Source: Actinomycetes bacterium (lineage in GTDB: Bacteria > Actinomycetota > Acidimicrobiia > Acidimicrobiales > Ilumatobacteraceae). From it: a DNA stretch of 56,157 nt. Every line of letters starts with the position of its first letter. Position 1 is the stretch's first letter. The notes under the pieces are model-generated. The model was given only the letters and a program-made list of their open reading frames with translations, had not been told where the DNA came from and searched no databases. Position numbers and translations under genes: made by a program. The DNA lies in assembly GCA_025356335.1 (NCBI GenBank), contig JANXUF010000116.1:1-56157 (forward strand), in the 5' to 3' direction. This document shows positions 8,594 through 16,802 of this stretch, one piece after another.

Positions 8594-9129
8594 TGACAGC
8601 GGAGTCGTTCGGACTCGCCACCTACCACGGCGTCGCTCCGGCTTTCGCGATCAGGGCTCGGACTGCGAACGACGGAGACAGGTCGCGGTCTGACATCTTT
8701 CATGCACTCGAACAGGCACGCAGGGCCGGCACGAACCTTGGTCTCGCCTACGTTCTCACGACCTGTGGCGACACGCTCCTCGATCTCGGCGATGATGCTG
8801 GCGCGCGTCTCGTCACCGAAGCCAGAGGTCTGATCGATCGCTGCGTCGATCCGGGAATCGCCGGCCGCTCGCTGATGCGCACGGAGTCACGACATCACCT
8901 GCGGGCAAAGGCGGTGATGTCGACATCGCTGATCGAGCAACTGACTGACCGAGAGCTCGCCGTGCTGCGCTACCTGCCGACCAAACTGACCCAACGCGAC
9001 ATCTCGATCGAGCTCTACGTGTCGCTGAACACGGTGAAGACCCACTGCAGCGCCATCCTCCGCAAACTCGGCGTCGGTGATCGCAAGAGCGCAGTGCAGA
9101 CCGCACGCGACCTCCACCTGCTCCGCTAG
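8309..9129 (+). CDS. LAL/MalT-type LuxR-family regulator, C-terminal part with HTH
   Basis: This is the second half of the frameshifted regulator. It has TPR-like helical repeats (for example AAYTWAGRTAEAEKFLAVAV, HAAHASANEAVVTAESFGL) and a C-terminal LuxR helix-turn-helix (LTDRELAVLRYLPTKLTQ, then ISIELYVSLNTVKTHCSAI, then LRKLGVGDR). No ribosome-binding site or natural start lies at the beginning of this segment, which supports one original gene rather than two. If the frameshift is real, ATP-binding and DNA-binding halves are uncoupled and the regulator is probably inactive. Confidence 0.82.
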
Positions 9130-9161
9130 GCGCGAAAGGTGCACCACATCCGATCATCGCG

Positions 9162-9809
9162 TCAGCGGACACGCTGAAGGGCGCGTCGCACTCGTTCGGC
9201 ACCCCGGTGGTTGGCCATGTCTGGCTGAACCAAGCGTCGGTCTGCCTCCTCGATCGTGAACAGGCTGCGGTCGAGGCAGTCGGCAATCATCTCGACGAGG
9301 TGATCGGGTTCGACCTCCGTCGCAAGGTCGATGACCGTGCGCAGCGCCGTCGTGCAGCGGATGCCTTCGATCGTCGTGATGTCGGTCAGAGGGTAGGGGT
9401 CGACGCGGTGCACGACCACGGACACTCCGCCGATGGACGTCATCTCGGTCGGCGCGCCGTTGCCATCGACCCCGTGCGGAGCTAAGGGCGTGTCGAACTG
9501 ATCGTCCTGTTTTGGATCCTCCTCGTCATCACCCTCGTCATGACCGTCGTCGCGCGGTCCGTCCTCGTCGAATCGGCAGCCGCACGAAAGCAGCTGTCGG
9601 CGGCAGAGCGGGCAGCGTTGAAGATCACAACCAGGGTGGTGCCATCCGCCGCTGGCAACCCCGCAGTCGTCGCACCGACGGCGTGCACCGGACCCGGACC
9701 TGCGACCATTGGGGATCATCTTGACGCTGCGGCCGTCGAGGTGCAGTGCGTCGACAGTGCACGTCACAGCGGTGGTCATCTCTGCAAGGCACCATGTGCA
9801 TGTCGCCAT
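9162..9809 (-). CDS. Zinc-ribbon protein fused to an AbiEi-like domain fragment
   Basis: From the ATG at 9809 this is a 215-residue cytosolic protein. It begins with CTWC (4-7) and then a Cys/His-rich block CDDCG...GWHHPGC...CPLC...CGC (46-78), a likely zinc-binding module. A strongly acidic, His/Asp-rich linker follows (about 81-105). The C-terminal half (LTDITTIEGIRCTTALRTVI, then DLATEVEP..., then a helix ending LTIEEADRRL-like) resembles the middle of actinobacterial AbiEi-family or DUF559-associated proteins. The usual nuclease or partner parts are absent. Function is unknown; DNA or RNA binding is an inference from the zinc module. Confidence 0.7.
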   Translation of the reverse strand: MATCTWCLAEMTTAVTCTVDALHLDGRSVKMIPNGRRSGSGARRRCDDCGVASGGWHHPGCDLQRCPLCRRQLLSCGCRFDEDGPRDDGHDEGDDEEDPKQDDQFDTPLAPHGVDGNGAPTEMTSIGGVSVVVHRVDPYPLTDITTIEGIRCTTALRTVIDLATEVEPDHLVEMIADCLDRSLFTIEEADRRLVQPDMANHRGAERVRRALQRVR

Positions 9810-10263
9810 CACGCCACCTTCCGATGCTGCGAGTCGATATCGAAAATGGCTGCGTTGGTGCGGCGCAAGTACAAGCTCGGTGACATAGGGCCTCCTTGGC
9901 GTTCGAGCTCGGAAAGGGGCATGTTGTAGCCCGAGACGGAAGCGAACGCTTCGAAGTGGCAGCACGAGAGCGAACGAGATCGGTGGCCGCAGAGACCAAC
10001 CCCGAACTCAGCTCGCTAACGAGTGCGAGGCGATAGTACGGCGGCAGACGGCGACAACCAACCGCAGAGTGATTCATCGCCAATGTCGTGGCGACGACGG
10101 GGCGGCGTGCACCGTTGCCGGGGCGGCGTGCACCGTCGACGTTCGCTGACGAAGTGGTAATCGAGAGGGCCGCGCCGACGTTCGATGACCTTGTGCTCTG
10201 GCGCAAACAGCGCTCATTCCAGAGACTCGCACTGCGGGGAATGCTCCGCAGAGGGAGAACGTC
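9810..10263. other. Intergenic region between divergent genes (454 bp)
   Basis: I see no convincing gene here. It holds an 18-bp perfect direct repeat (10098-10115 and 10119-10136) and the Shine-Dalgarno AGAGGGAGAAC before the gene at 10264. Promoters for both flanking genes probably lie here. Confidence 0.6.
10098..10136. repeat. Perfect 18-bp direct repeat, period 21
   Basis: Two copies of CGGGGCGGCGTGCACCGT lie exactly 21 bp apart, about two helical turns, so a bound dimer would contact one DNA face. The pair sits 128 bp upstream of the DUF4389 gene. Confidence 0.8.
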
Positions 10264-10869
10264 ATGAACCAGGTCAGCATGGACGACGGCCAGCCATACC
10301 TGGTCGTCGACTCGCCGTTCGAGCTGGCGAGGTGGCGACCGCTCGTGAACTGGTTGCTGTACATCCCGCACGGCGTCATCCTCTACGCACTGCAGATCCT
10401 GGCGCGCATCGCTTTCGTCGTCTACTGGCTGATGTTCGTCCTCACCGCAAAGCTGCACCCCGGTCTCTACGGTTTGATGGTCATGTACGAGCGCTACAAC
10501 GCTCGCGCCACTGGATTCCTGATCGGCTACTCGGAGACCTTTCCGCCGTTCGACTTCAGCACCGACACCGCCGACAACAACGCCTATCCACCCCTGCGGT
10601 TGGCCCTACCGGCGGTGCCTGAGTCGGTGCCCCGTTCAGCAGCGCTCAACCTGTTCAAGGCAATTCCCCACTACATCGTACTGATGGTCTTCCTCTTCGG
10701 CGCAGCGGTGGTGGCGGTGATCGGCTGGTTTGCCGTCCTGTTCACCGGCGCATGGCCCCCAGGGATGCGTAGCTTCCTGGTTCGAGTCAACAACTACTAC
10801 TACCGAGTCTGGACCTACATCACGATGGTCGAGAACGACTATCCCACGTTCGGTCTGCCCTCACGCTGA
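10264..10869 (+). CDS. DUF4389 membrane protein
   Basis: This 201-residue protein matches the DUF4389 layout: an N-terminal PFELARWRPLVNWLLYIPHG, two closely spaced hydrophobic helices (about 36-66), the RYNARATGFLIGYSETFPPF-like motif with conserved aromatic and Pro residues, a second pair of helices (about 125-165), and a C-terminal NNYYYRVWTYITMV block. Four transmembrane segments are predicted. The start has a good Shine-Dalgarno (AGGGAGAAC). No biochemical role is known for the family. It stands alone. Confidence 0.88.
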   Translation: MNQVSMDDGQPYLVVDSPFELARWRPLVNWLLYIPHGVILYALQILARIAFVVYWLMFVLTAKLHPGLYGLMVMYERYNARATGFLIGYSETFPPFDFSTDTADNNAYPPLRLALPAVPESVPRSAALNLFKAIPHYIVLMVFLFGAAVVAVIGWFAVLFTGAWPPGMRSFLVRVNNYYYRVWTYITMVENDYPTFGLPSR

Positions 10870-10995
10870 ACCGTTCGCCGACGCATCCTTGACGCAGGTC
10901 GGAATGTTGTTGCCGCTGCAACATTTGGTGCCCGCGTTCGACTCACTGGCTGGTTTGGGATTCTCAGGCGGCTGGTGCCGATTGCGCTGCGCGTA

Positions 10996-11307
10996 TCAAT
11001 CGGCCGGGAAGGCCACCGGTCGGTTGTCCTGACTGGTCAGTGATTGTTCCGCTGACGATGGTGGTAGCGATTCCAGGATGTGCCGGTAATGCACCTCCAA
11101 CTCGTCGCCGTCGCGGTCGAGCAGCGACTGCCAGTCCAGCCCGATAATAACGACCTCGCCGAGCCCTGCCTTCTGACGTTCAACAGCCATCTTCAAGAAG
11201 AGCAAGTACGTGAGTTGCTCGACGTATTCGATCGTCGAAACGCCGTCGTCTCGGAGCACGTTGCAGAAGTTCCACAACTTCTGAACCAGCCGATTCGAGC
11301 TATTCAC
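10996..11307 (-). pseudogene. HsdM (type I restriction methyltransferase) N-terminal fragment
   Basis: The first 70 residues are typical of the HsdM N-terminal helical domain: KLWNFCNVLRDDGVST, YVEQLTYLLFLKMA, then YRHILESL. The methyltransferase domain with its NPPF/Y motif is absent; the homology ends near residue 80 and the frame stops at 103, whereas the family runs to about 500. No HsdS or HsdR is nearby. The start overlaps the end of the upstream SIR2-like fragment by eight bases. This is a relic of a deleted type I system. Confidence 0.78.
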
Positions 11308-11992
11308 AGGTTGACTCCGATGTCATCTTGGGACCCCCTATGTACTGCTCATATCGAACTCCCATTTTCTCAGCCAAGTCCGCTGGCACAAGCACCAGCC
11401 AGTACCGGCTCGCGCCGGTTGAGTTCTCGAACCCATCGATCCCGGCAAGTGGTGATCGCTCGCCATTCGGGAACTCTGCGACCATCTCGTCGCCTGACTC
11501 AAGCAATGACGTCAGCTCGATGAACTTCACCGCCATCCGACTCTCGTCAGGCCCGTTGTCGCCCTGGACGACGCTCGTTGCCCACCCGTCGCATGCAGCG
11601 GTTTCGAGCACCACTCGACCGTTCTTGCGGCGAACACGGAGCACCTTGCCGGCTAGTTCAGCGTTCCAGCCCACCAAGAGTCGCGCGTCCTCTGGGAGCA
11701 CCGCTTGCCGGATACGTTCGGCAAGCGCAACTGAGGTGCCCGTGACGAAGGCGTCAACGAACTGGCTGACATCGCTGACCTCCTCGCCGACAAGCCCGCT
11801 GAGCGTGAAGAGCGACATTTGCACTCCAGCGGGGTAGGGGTTCACAACCGTCACCGGGAGTTCCAGGCCAACAAGAGTTTTGGAGATCATCCCGGCTGCT
11901 GTGAGATCGGTCAACGGGAGGCTGTACCCGACAAGCGCGACTGAAGTTGCTGCGTCCAGTGCATCCTGCGCCCGGCGCCACGTCTCCGCCAA
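11300..11992 (-). pseudogene. C-terminal part of a SIR2-like protein, N-terminus missing
   Basis: The start (TTG at 11992) runs straight into WRRAQDALDAATSVALVGYSLPLTDL, the motif that normally sits near residue 250 of SIR2-like or STAND-associated defence proteins; the NAD-binding N-terminal half is gone. An in-frame stop lies four codons further upstream. The remaining C-terminal 180 residues are not recognised. SIR2-like proteins often act in abortive defence with partner genes, which fits the adjacent HsdM relic and suggests a collapsed defence locus. Confidence 0.6.
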
Positions 11993-12320
11993 AGCGGGAC
12001 TAGTGAATCATCTACGTCGCTCGTTGCCTGTTCTGTCGGGCCCGTGCGACGACTCGACCGTGCGGGAATGGATTGCGCTCGGCGGCCTTTGCCCGAACCC
12101 GTCATCCGGCGAGAAGAGCTCGATGCGCTCTGCCTGTGGAGACACCTCTTTGCGCCCGTCAACGGCAAGCAACCATCGATGCATGAACTCGGCTCAACTT
12201 GAACCCAACCAGCCACCCATGCGCTGCGCTCAAGATCGCGCCTGACAGCAAGATCGTGTTTGCGCGCAGCATCCACGACATCGTGCGTTCGTCGACGGGC
12301 TCCACGACGTGGATGTTCGG
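11993..12320. other. Intergenic region with degraded coding sequence (328 bp)
   Basis: I find no clear gene. One minus-strand frame (12008-12184, 58 codons) starts MHRWLLAVDGRKEVSPQAER and has coding-like composition, possibly a remnant of the truncated SIR2-like locus, but no family match is evident to me. Confidence 0.35.
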
Positions 12321-13538
12321 TCACCTGATCCAGGCGCTGTGGCTCCGGACGTCGCCGCCGCTCGGCCGCCTCATCCACGAATAGGGGTGGGTCGCGACAA
12401 CGTTCAGGAGTGCTGTGCGACGCTGGTAGCCGGGCACCGGCGCGAACGTCGACGCCAGCGCGACACCGTGCAGCTCCACAACGGGGTCTCCCAGAACAAT
12501 CCTCAGCGGCCGACGTTCCGCGAGATCGGCCAGCGTCTCGGCGATGAACACGAGGCGCTTCGCACTGAGGCGGAGCCGGTCGAGGAGCGGCTCGTCGAAC
12601 ACGAACACAGCCGGGCTCGTCGGCCATGCCATCAACGCCGGGTCGCGGTCGCCGAGCGATTCGGCCGTCAGCCACACCTGCTCAGGCGCAGCAGTGATCT
12701 CGGCCTCGTCCGGTCCAGCGAGATCCGGGCCCGCACGGAGCAGAGCGTCGTCGATCCGTTCGCCGGGAGACGCTGTGGGCCAGTCCTGGATAGGGCACTC
12801 CGATGCGAGTGGACACGAGGCGCACCACGCTGGCGCACGTCGCTCGACTTGCCAACGCGAGAAGCCGTACGCCTCTGACGTCATCGCGCCCACCGACCAT
12901 TGCCACCCGTACCGATTCGCTGCCCGCGACCCGTCGAGCAGGTGCCGAAACATCCACTCTTCGCCGACGCGCCAGTCGTGACCTGCCCGAACCGACCAGT
13001 GCGACGCCAACCACATCCTGGTCTGGTTCACCAGCCACCCGGTCTGTTCGAGCTCATCGCTGACGCTCTGCACACACGACATGTCGTTGCGTATCGCATC
13101 TGGCCATTGCCCCGCTGCAGTCGCCGGTCGGCGCCGTAGCGGCGCCGTGTTACGGGTACCGACACGTGCATACAGATGTCGCGTGTACTCCTGCCACCAC
13201 AGCTCGTCGATGAACTTTCGGCGGTCCGCAGCAGGCGCGCCAGCAACAGCAGCGGAAGCTTCGGCCAGGGTGAGCAACCCGTGACGGATGTACGGCGAGA
13301 GCACCGTCGCGGCTCGACGCTGCAACGGATGCACCTGACTGCGACGCTTGGCGTAGCCGGTCACATCGAGCGCTGCGAGGGCCGCATCCGCGGCCCGCTG
13401 ACCGCCACGTCGGGCCGGAATCGCGACCGCACCCGAGTCACCCACGAGGTGGCCGAGGTGCTGCGCCACCCAACTGGCGGCATCGTCAATGCTCAGGTTC
13501 GGCAATTGCGGCACGAGATCGGTCGCTCCCTCTGACAC
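12321..13538 (-). CDS. Photolyase/cryptochrome-like FAD protein with permuted domain order and a Cys cluster
   Basis: From the GTG at 13538 (Shine-Dalgarno GAGAG) it has 405 residues. Residues about 60-225 form the FAD-binding helical domain of photolyases, including the stretch from QTRMWLASHWSV through HDWRVGEEW to DGSRAANRYGWQWSVGA. Then come three cysteines (C239, C242, C248), which could hold a metal or Fe-S centre. Residues about 288-390 resemble the N-terminal alpha/beta domain of photolyases (VWLTAESLGDRDPALM, AVFVFDEPLL, ESLADL-like helix, GDPVVEL), so the usual domain order is reversed. DNA repair or light sensing is an inference. A DUF2256/DUF3253 protein, a frequent neighbour of this family, is divergently encoded. 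Confidence 0.83.
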   Translation of the reverse strand: MSEGATDLVPQLPNLSIDDAASWVAQHLGHLVGDSGAVAIPARRGGQRAADAALAALDVTGYAKRRSQVHPLQRRAATVLSPYIRHGLLTLAEASAAVAGAPAADRRKFIDELWWQEYTRHLYARVGTRNTAPLRRRPATAAGQWPDAIRNDMSCVQSVSDELEQTGWLVNQTRMWLASHWSVRAGHDWRVGEEWMFRHLLDGSRAANRYGWQWSVGAMTSEAYGFSRWQVERRAPAWCASCPLASECPIQDWPTASPGERIDDALLRAGPDLAGPDEAEITAAPEQVWLTAESLGDRDPALMAWPTSPAVFVFDEPLLDRLRLSAKRLVFIAETLADLAERRPLRIVLGDPVVELHGVALASTFAPVPGYQRRTALLNVVATHPYSWMRRPSGGDVRSHSAWIR

Positions 13539-13773
13539 GGTTCTCTCACAAGTCTGGCATCCGTGACGAGGTTGCGGGCCGATCGTCCGGGTCGGCGACG
13601 CCGACGGCGGCGCCTGCGACCATCCGGTCAGCCGGCCCAGCGCCAGCCGATGAGCTCCGCACGTTCCCGGCGACACACTTCTGGACCCGAAGCGCCGCTG
13701 AGGGTCGCACTATTATGGCGTTCCTACCCGATCATCCGTTTGCCGAGCGACCGACCACGAGGAGACTTTCAGT

Positions 13774-13889
13774 ATGGCGGTCGTCGACACCACCGTTACG
13801 AAGCAAGCGCTCGACGCTTTCGCAAAGCTCATCGGCACGGCAGAGTGATGGTGGTTCCCGACGACCTGCGCTCGAGCGTCGCGGTATGA
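13774..13889 (+). other. Two chained mini-reading frames ahead of the DUF2256 gene
   Basis: A 24-codon frame (13774-13848, MAVVDTTVTKQALDAFAKLI...) follows a strong Shine-Dalgarno (GAGGAGAC). Its TGA overlaps the ATG of a 13-codon frame (13848-13889), whose TGA in turn overlaps the ATG of the DUF2256 gene at 13886. This could be a translation-coupling leader, or the remnant of a slightly longer protein broken by one indel. Confidence 0.4.
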
Positions 13890-14257
13890 CACCAGCACCC
13901 AAGACGTGTGCATCGTGTGGCCGGACGATGACCTGGCGGGCATCGTGGGCCTCGAACTGGGAGGAGGTGCGTTACTGCTCGGACCGATGTCGACGACGAA
14001 AGGGCCGCCCCGTCGACGCAGATTTGGAGGCTGCGATCCGTCGGCTGCTCGCTGCCGCCCCCCGTGGCGCCACCATCTGCCCCAGCGAGGCAGCACGATC
14101 GGTCGACCCACAGGGATGGCGCGATCTGACGGAATCGGCGCGCGCTGCGGCTCGACGCCTGGTGGCCTCCGGTGAGGTGGAGATCATGCAAGGCGGCAAG
14201 GTCGTCGACCCTTCGCGGTGCAAAGGCCCCATCCGCATCCGGCGCAGCCGTCCATGA
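13886..14257 (+). CDS. DUF2256 and DUF3253 domain protein
   Basis: This 123-residue protein has an N-terminal DUF2256 zinc-binding motif (CASCGRTMTWR...YCSDRCRRRK, four cysteines) and a C-terminal DUF3253 domain (EAAIRRLLAAAPRGATICPS, EAARSVDP, then a winged-helix-like ARAAARRLVASGEVEIMQ and KGPIRIRR). DUF2256 proteins are commonly encoded beside cryptochromes or photolyases, and this one is divergent from the photolyase-like gene. The start codon overlaps the stop of a mini-reading frame. A role in supporting the photolyase, for example metal or nucleic-acid binding, is inferred only from context. Confidence 0.88.
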   Translation: MTPAPKTCASCGRTMTWRASWASNWEEVRYCSDRCRRRKGRPVDADLEAAIRRLLAAAPRGATICPSEAARSVDPQGWRDLTESARAAARRLVASGEVEIMQGGKVVDPSRCKGPIRIRRSRP

Positions 14258-14339
14258 GCACGCTCGCGAAGAACGAGGTCTGCTCGGCGTCGCCGCCGCA
14301 ATCGCTGACCTGGTGTCTCGTTCGCAGCAGTCCCGCAGT

Positions 14340-16802
14340 TCAGATCAGCGTTCGTAGCTTCTCGTCCCACCACCGCTCGACCCGCGCCGTCACTTCGGGC
14401 AGCCGGCTCTCGCGCAACCAGAGTTCCACCTCGGTCAGCCGGGAAGGGATCAAGGCGAGTTCGTCGTCCGGGGTGATCGAGATCGGTCCGCTGAACCCTG
14501 CGAGGGCTGCGAGACCGTCAGCCTTCGCCCGGTAGTAGTCGGAGGCCGCAACCAACAGTGTCGGCCGTTCCGCCTCCAGCGCCCACAGCGCGACATGGTA
14601 CGAGTGGCAGATCACGGCATCAGCGCCGGCCAGGACACCGCGCACGAGTGCAGGCGAACGGGTCGCTTCGATCACCCTCCACGATGTCCGGCGCGGTTGG
14701 GCACGGGACGCCTCGATGACCACCGCCGCCTCCGACGGTTCGTTGTCGTTGACGCAGAGACCAAGCACGGTCGCGCCCCGGTCCGCAGCGAGGTCGTCGA
14801 TCGCTCGGACCAGTTGCTCGAACTGGCCACTTCCCACGTACTCGGCCAGTCGAAGGTGCGCAACGAGGTACCGTTCCGCACCGACCCCTGCGTTACGCAG
14901 CGCCGCTCGCGTCTCGTCGTCGGTCGCCGTCGGGCCTCCGAGGGCGTCGTCGCCGGTGAGCTCCAAGCGCGCTCGCACGTCTTTCGGGAATGTCTCGATC
15001 GAACCGCCGTCGCGGCATCCAAAGGCAACGGATGCGCGCACCGCAGCGCACACCAGATCGGTTTCGTCGTCCGTGCATGGCCCGATGCCCTGCCCGCTCC
15101 ATAGTACCGGCACACCGTGCGCCGCCAAAGCGAGGCACAATTCGACGCGAGGGCGCAACAGATTTTCGCCGAAGGCACTCGCGAGGTTTCCCCCGCCGGC
15201 AAAGATGGCGGCATCGTACCCGGCGACCGAGGTCGCGTCGGCTCTGATACTCCGCCGTAGCTCGATCACGGTGCCCGCCCACGGTGTAGGTGGACCGCTC
15301 AGGATGGGGACGTCTCGATCCGACACCAGCTCGACGCGCGCGTCGGGATAGACGCGCCGGACTCGCTCGACGGCCGCGTCGGTGATCGCGTCGTCACCGA
15401 CGTTGCCCACGCCACCGGACCCGATCATCAAGATGCGCGGTCCGCCACCGGCGGGCTCCGCAGGCACGACGACCGCCGGAGCGATGCCGTAACGAGCGAC
15501 CGCCCCGGCCGATGCCCACAGAACCCCCAGATCAGCATGTGCACCGACAATCGCGCAGCGGTCGAAGTCGAGATCGTCGTACAGGTAGGCACGAGCGAGC
15601 CGGGCCTCGATCAGGCGCTGATCGGCGACCTGGGTGCTGTGCCGATTGGGCGAGAGGCGGTACCTGCCGAGAACGACGGGAACGAAACTGACCAGTTCAC
15701 CGCGACGGAGGCAACGCAGCAGCAACTCGAAGTCGTCCGCCACCCCGGCCAGCTGCGGGTCAGTCGAATAGCCGCCGAGGCGCTCCATCGCCTCGACATC
15801 GATCACGCACATCGAATCGAAGCAGTAGCTCGTGCGCAGACTCGATGCCGATGGCGCAAATGCGACTGCCGACCAATCGGTGTCGGCGCCGGTGGAGGCG
15901 ATCACGTTCCCCCATGCGATCACCGGATTCAGCCAACGCGCAACGTCATACAGGGCTCGTGTCCCGTCCGCCAAGAGCCGGTTGTCGGCATCGAGGATCA
16001 CAGCGTGGCGGGTCGGGCAGATCGAGAGCAGGATGTTGCGCGCCCGGGAAAGCCCGAGGTTGGAAGTCGATCGAACGATACGAAACCTCGGGTCGGCAGT
16101 CAGCGGCGCCAGGACGCCGGAGGTCTCGTCACTGGATCCGTCGTCGAGGACGAGGACCTGTCCGACGAGACCCGGCGGGAGTGCTGCCAAAGAAGCGAGC
16201 GCCGAATCGAGGGCCTCAGGCAACCAGCCCGCATGGTTCCACGTGATGACCATGACACTCAAACCCTCCGCACGCACGACCAGCGAATCGAGCTCGGTCA
16301 GCAACGACTGGAACGCTCTGTCGCGTTCAGGTGCGCGTGACGCCTCGATCGACACGAGCGTCGAGTGGTGGAGCACCGCCAAACGAGATAGGAGGTCGTC
16401 GTGCTGCGAACTTGTCGACGCGCGAAAGTCCTGAACCTCGAATCGTGCCACCTCCGCCGCGTTCTGCTGCTGCGCCGCCAAGTCTTCGACCATGCGTTTG
16501 ATGTCGGTGAGCACATTGTCCAGATGACGTGCCGATTCGCGGTGCAACGCCTCGACACTCCCACCGAGATCTGCCATGGTCTCGGCGAACCGCATCGAGC
16601 GCTCGGTCGACGCGAGCGCGATCAACTCAACCTCGCCACGCAGCAATGCCGCCTCGGCCGAGACGCGCGCCGCAACCTGGTCGAGGTGGTGCGCCAGGGC
16701 GACGATCGTCTCGTCGATCCGTTCGGTCCTGGCGGGCACCCCACGAATGCGGGCCACGAACCGGCGCGCTGCCGACCAGGTGCTCGACGATCGGTCGGCC
16801 AT
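14340..16802 (-). CDS. Family 2 glycosyltransferase fused to polysaccharide pyruvyl transferase
   Basis: The protein has 820 residues in three parts. Residues 25-180 are a long predicted coiled coil (LAHHLDQVAARVSAEAALL, heptads through LLSRLAVLHH). Residues about 181-440 are a GT-A glycosyltransferase with VMVITWNHAGWLPEALDSAL, LVLDDGSSDET (D220-D221), a DAD motif at 271-273 and the AGVADDFELLLRCL acceptor helix. Residues about 455-800 are a pyruvyl-transferase domain with IGSGGVGNVGDDAI and CHSYHVALWALEAERPTLLV. It would build a pyruvylated surface glycan. The ATG at 16802 overlaps the upstream stop (TGATG), so it is coupled with the PP-loop gene. Confidence 0.87.
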   Translation of the reverse strand: MADRSSSTWSAARRFVARIRGVPARTERIDETIVALAHHLDQVAARVSAEAALLRGEVELIALASTERSMRFAETMADLGGSVEALHRESARHLDNVLTDIKRMVEDLAAQQQNAAEVARFEVQDFRASTSSQHDDLLSRLAVLHHSTLVSIEASRAPERDRAFQSLLTELDSLVVRAEGLSVMVITWNHAGWLPEALDSALASLAALPPGLVGQVLVLDDGSSDETSGVLAPLTADPRFRIVRSTSNLGLSRARNILLSICPTRHAVILDADNRLLADGTRALYDVARWLNPVIAWGNVIASTGADTDWSAVAFAPSASSLRTSYCFDSMCVIDVEAMERLGGYSTDPQLAGVADDFELLLRCLRRGELVSFVPVVLGRYRLSPNRHSTQVADQRLIEARLARAYLYDDLDFDRCAIVGAHADLGVLWASAGAVARYGIAPAVVVPAEPAGGGPRILMIGSGGVGNVGDDAITDAAVERVRRVYPDARVELVSDRDVPILSGPPTPWAGTVIELRRSIRADATSVAGYDAAIFAGGGNLASAFGENLLRPRVELCLALAAHGVPVLWSGQGIGPCTDDETDLVCAAVRASVAFGCRDGGSIETFPKDVRARLELTGDDALGGPTATDDETRAALRNAGVGAERYLVAHLRLAEYVGSGQFEQLVRAIDDLAADRGATVLGLCVNDNEPSEAAVVIEASRAQPRRTSWRVIEATRSPALVRGVLAGADAVICHSYHVALWALEAERPTLLVAASDYYRAKADGLAALAGFSGPISITPDDELALIPSRLTEVELWLRESRLPEVTARVERWWDEKLRTLI

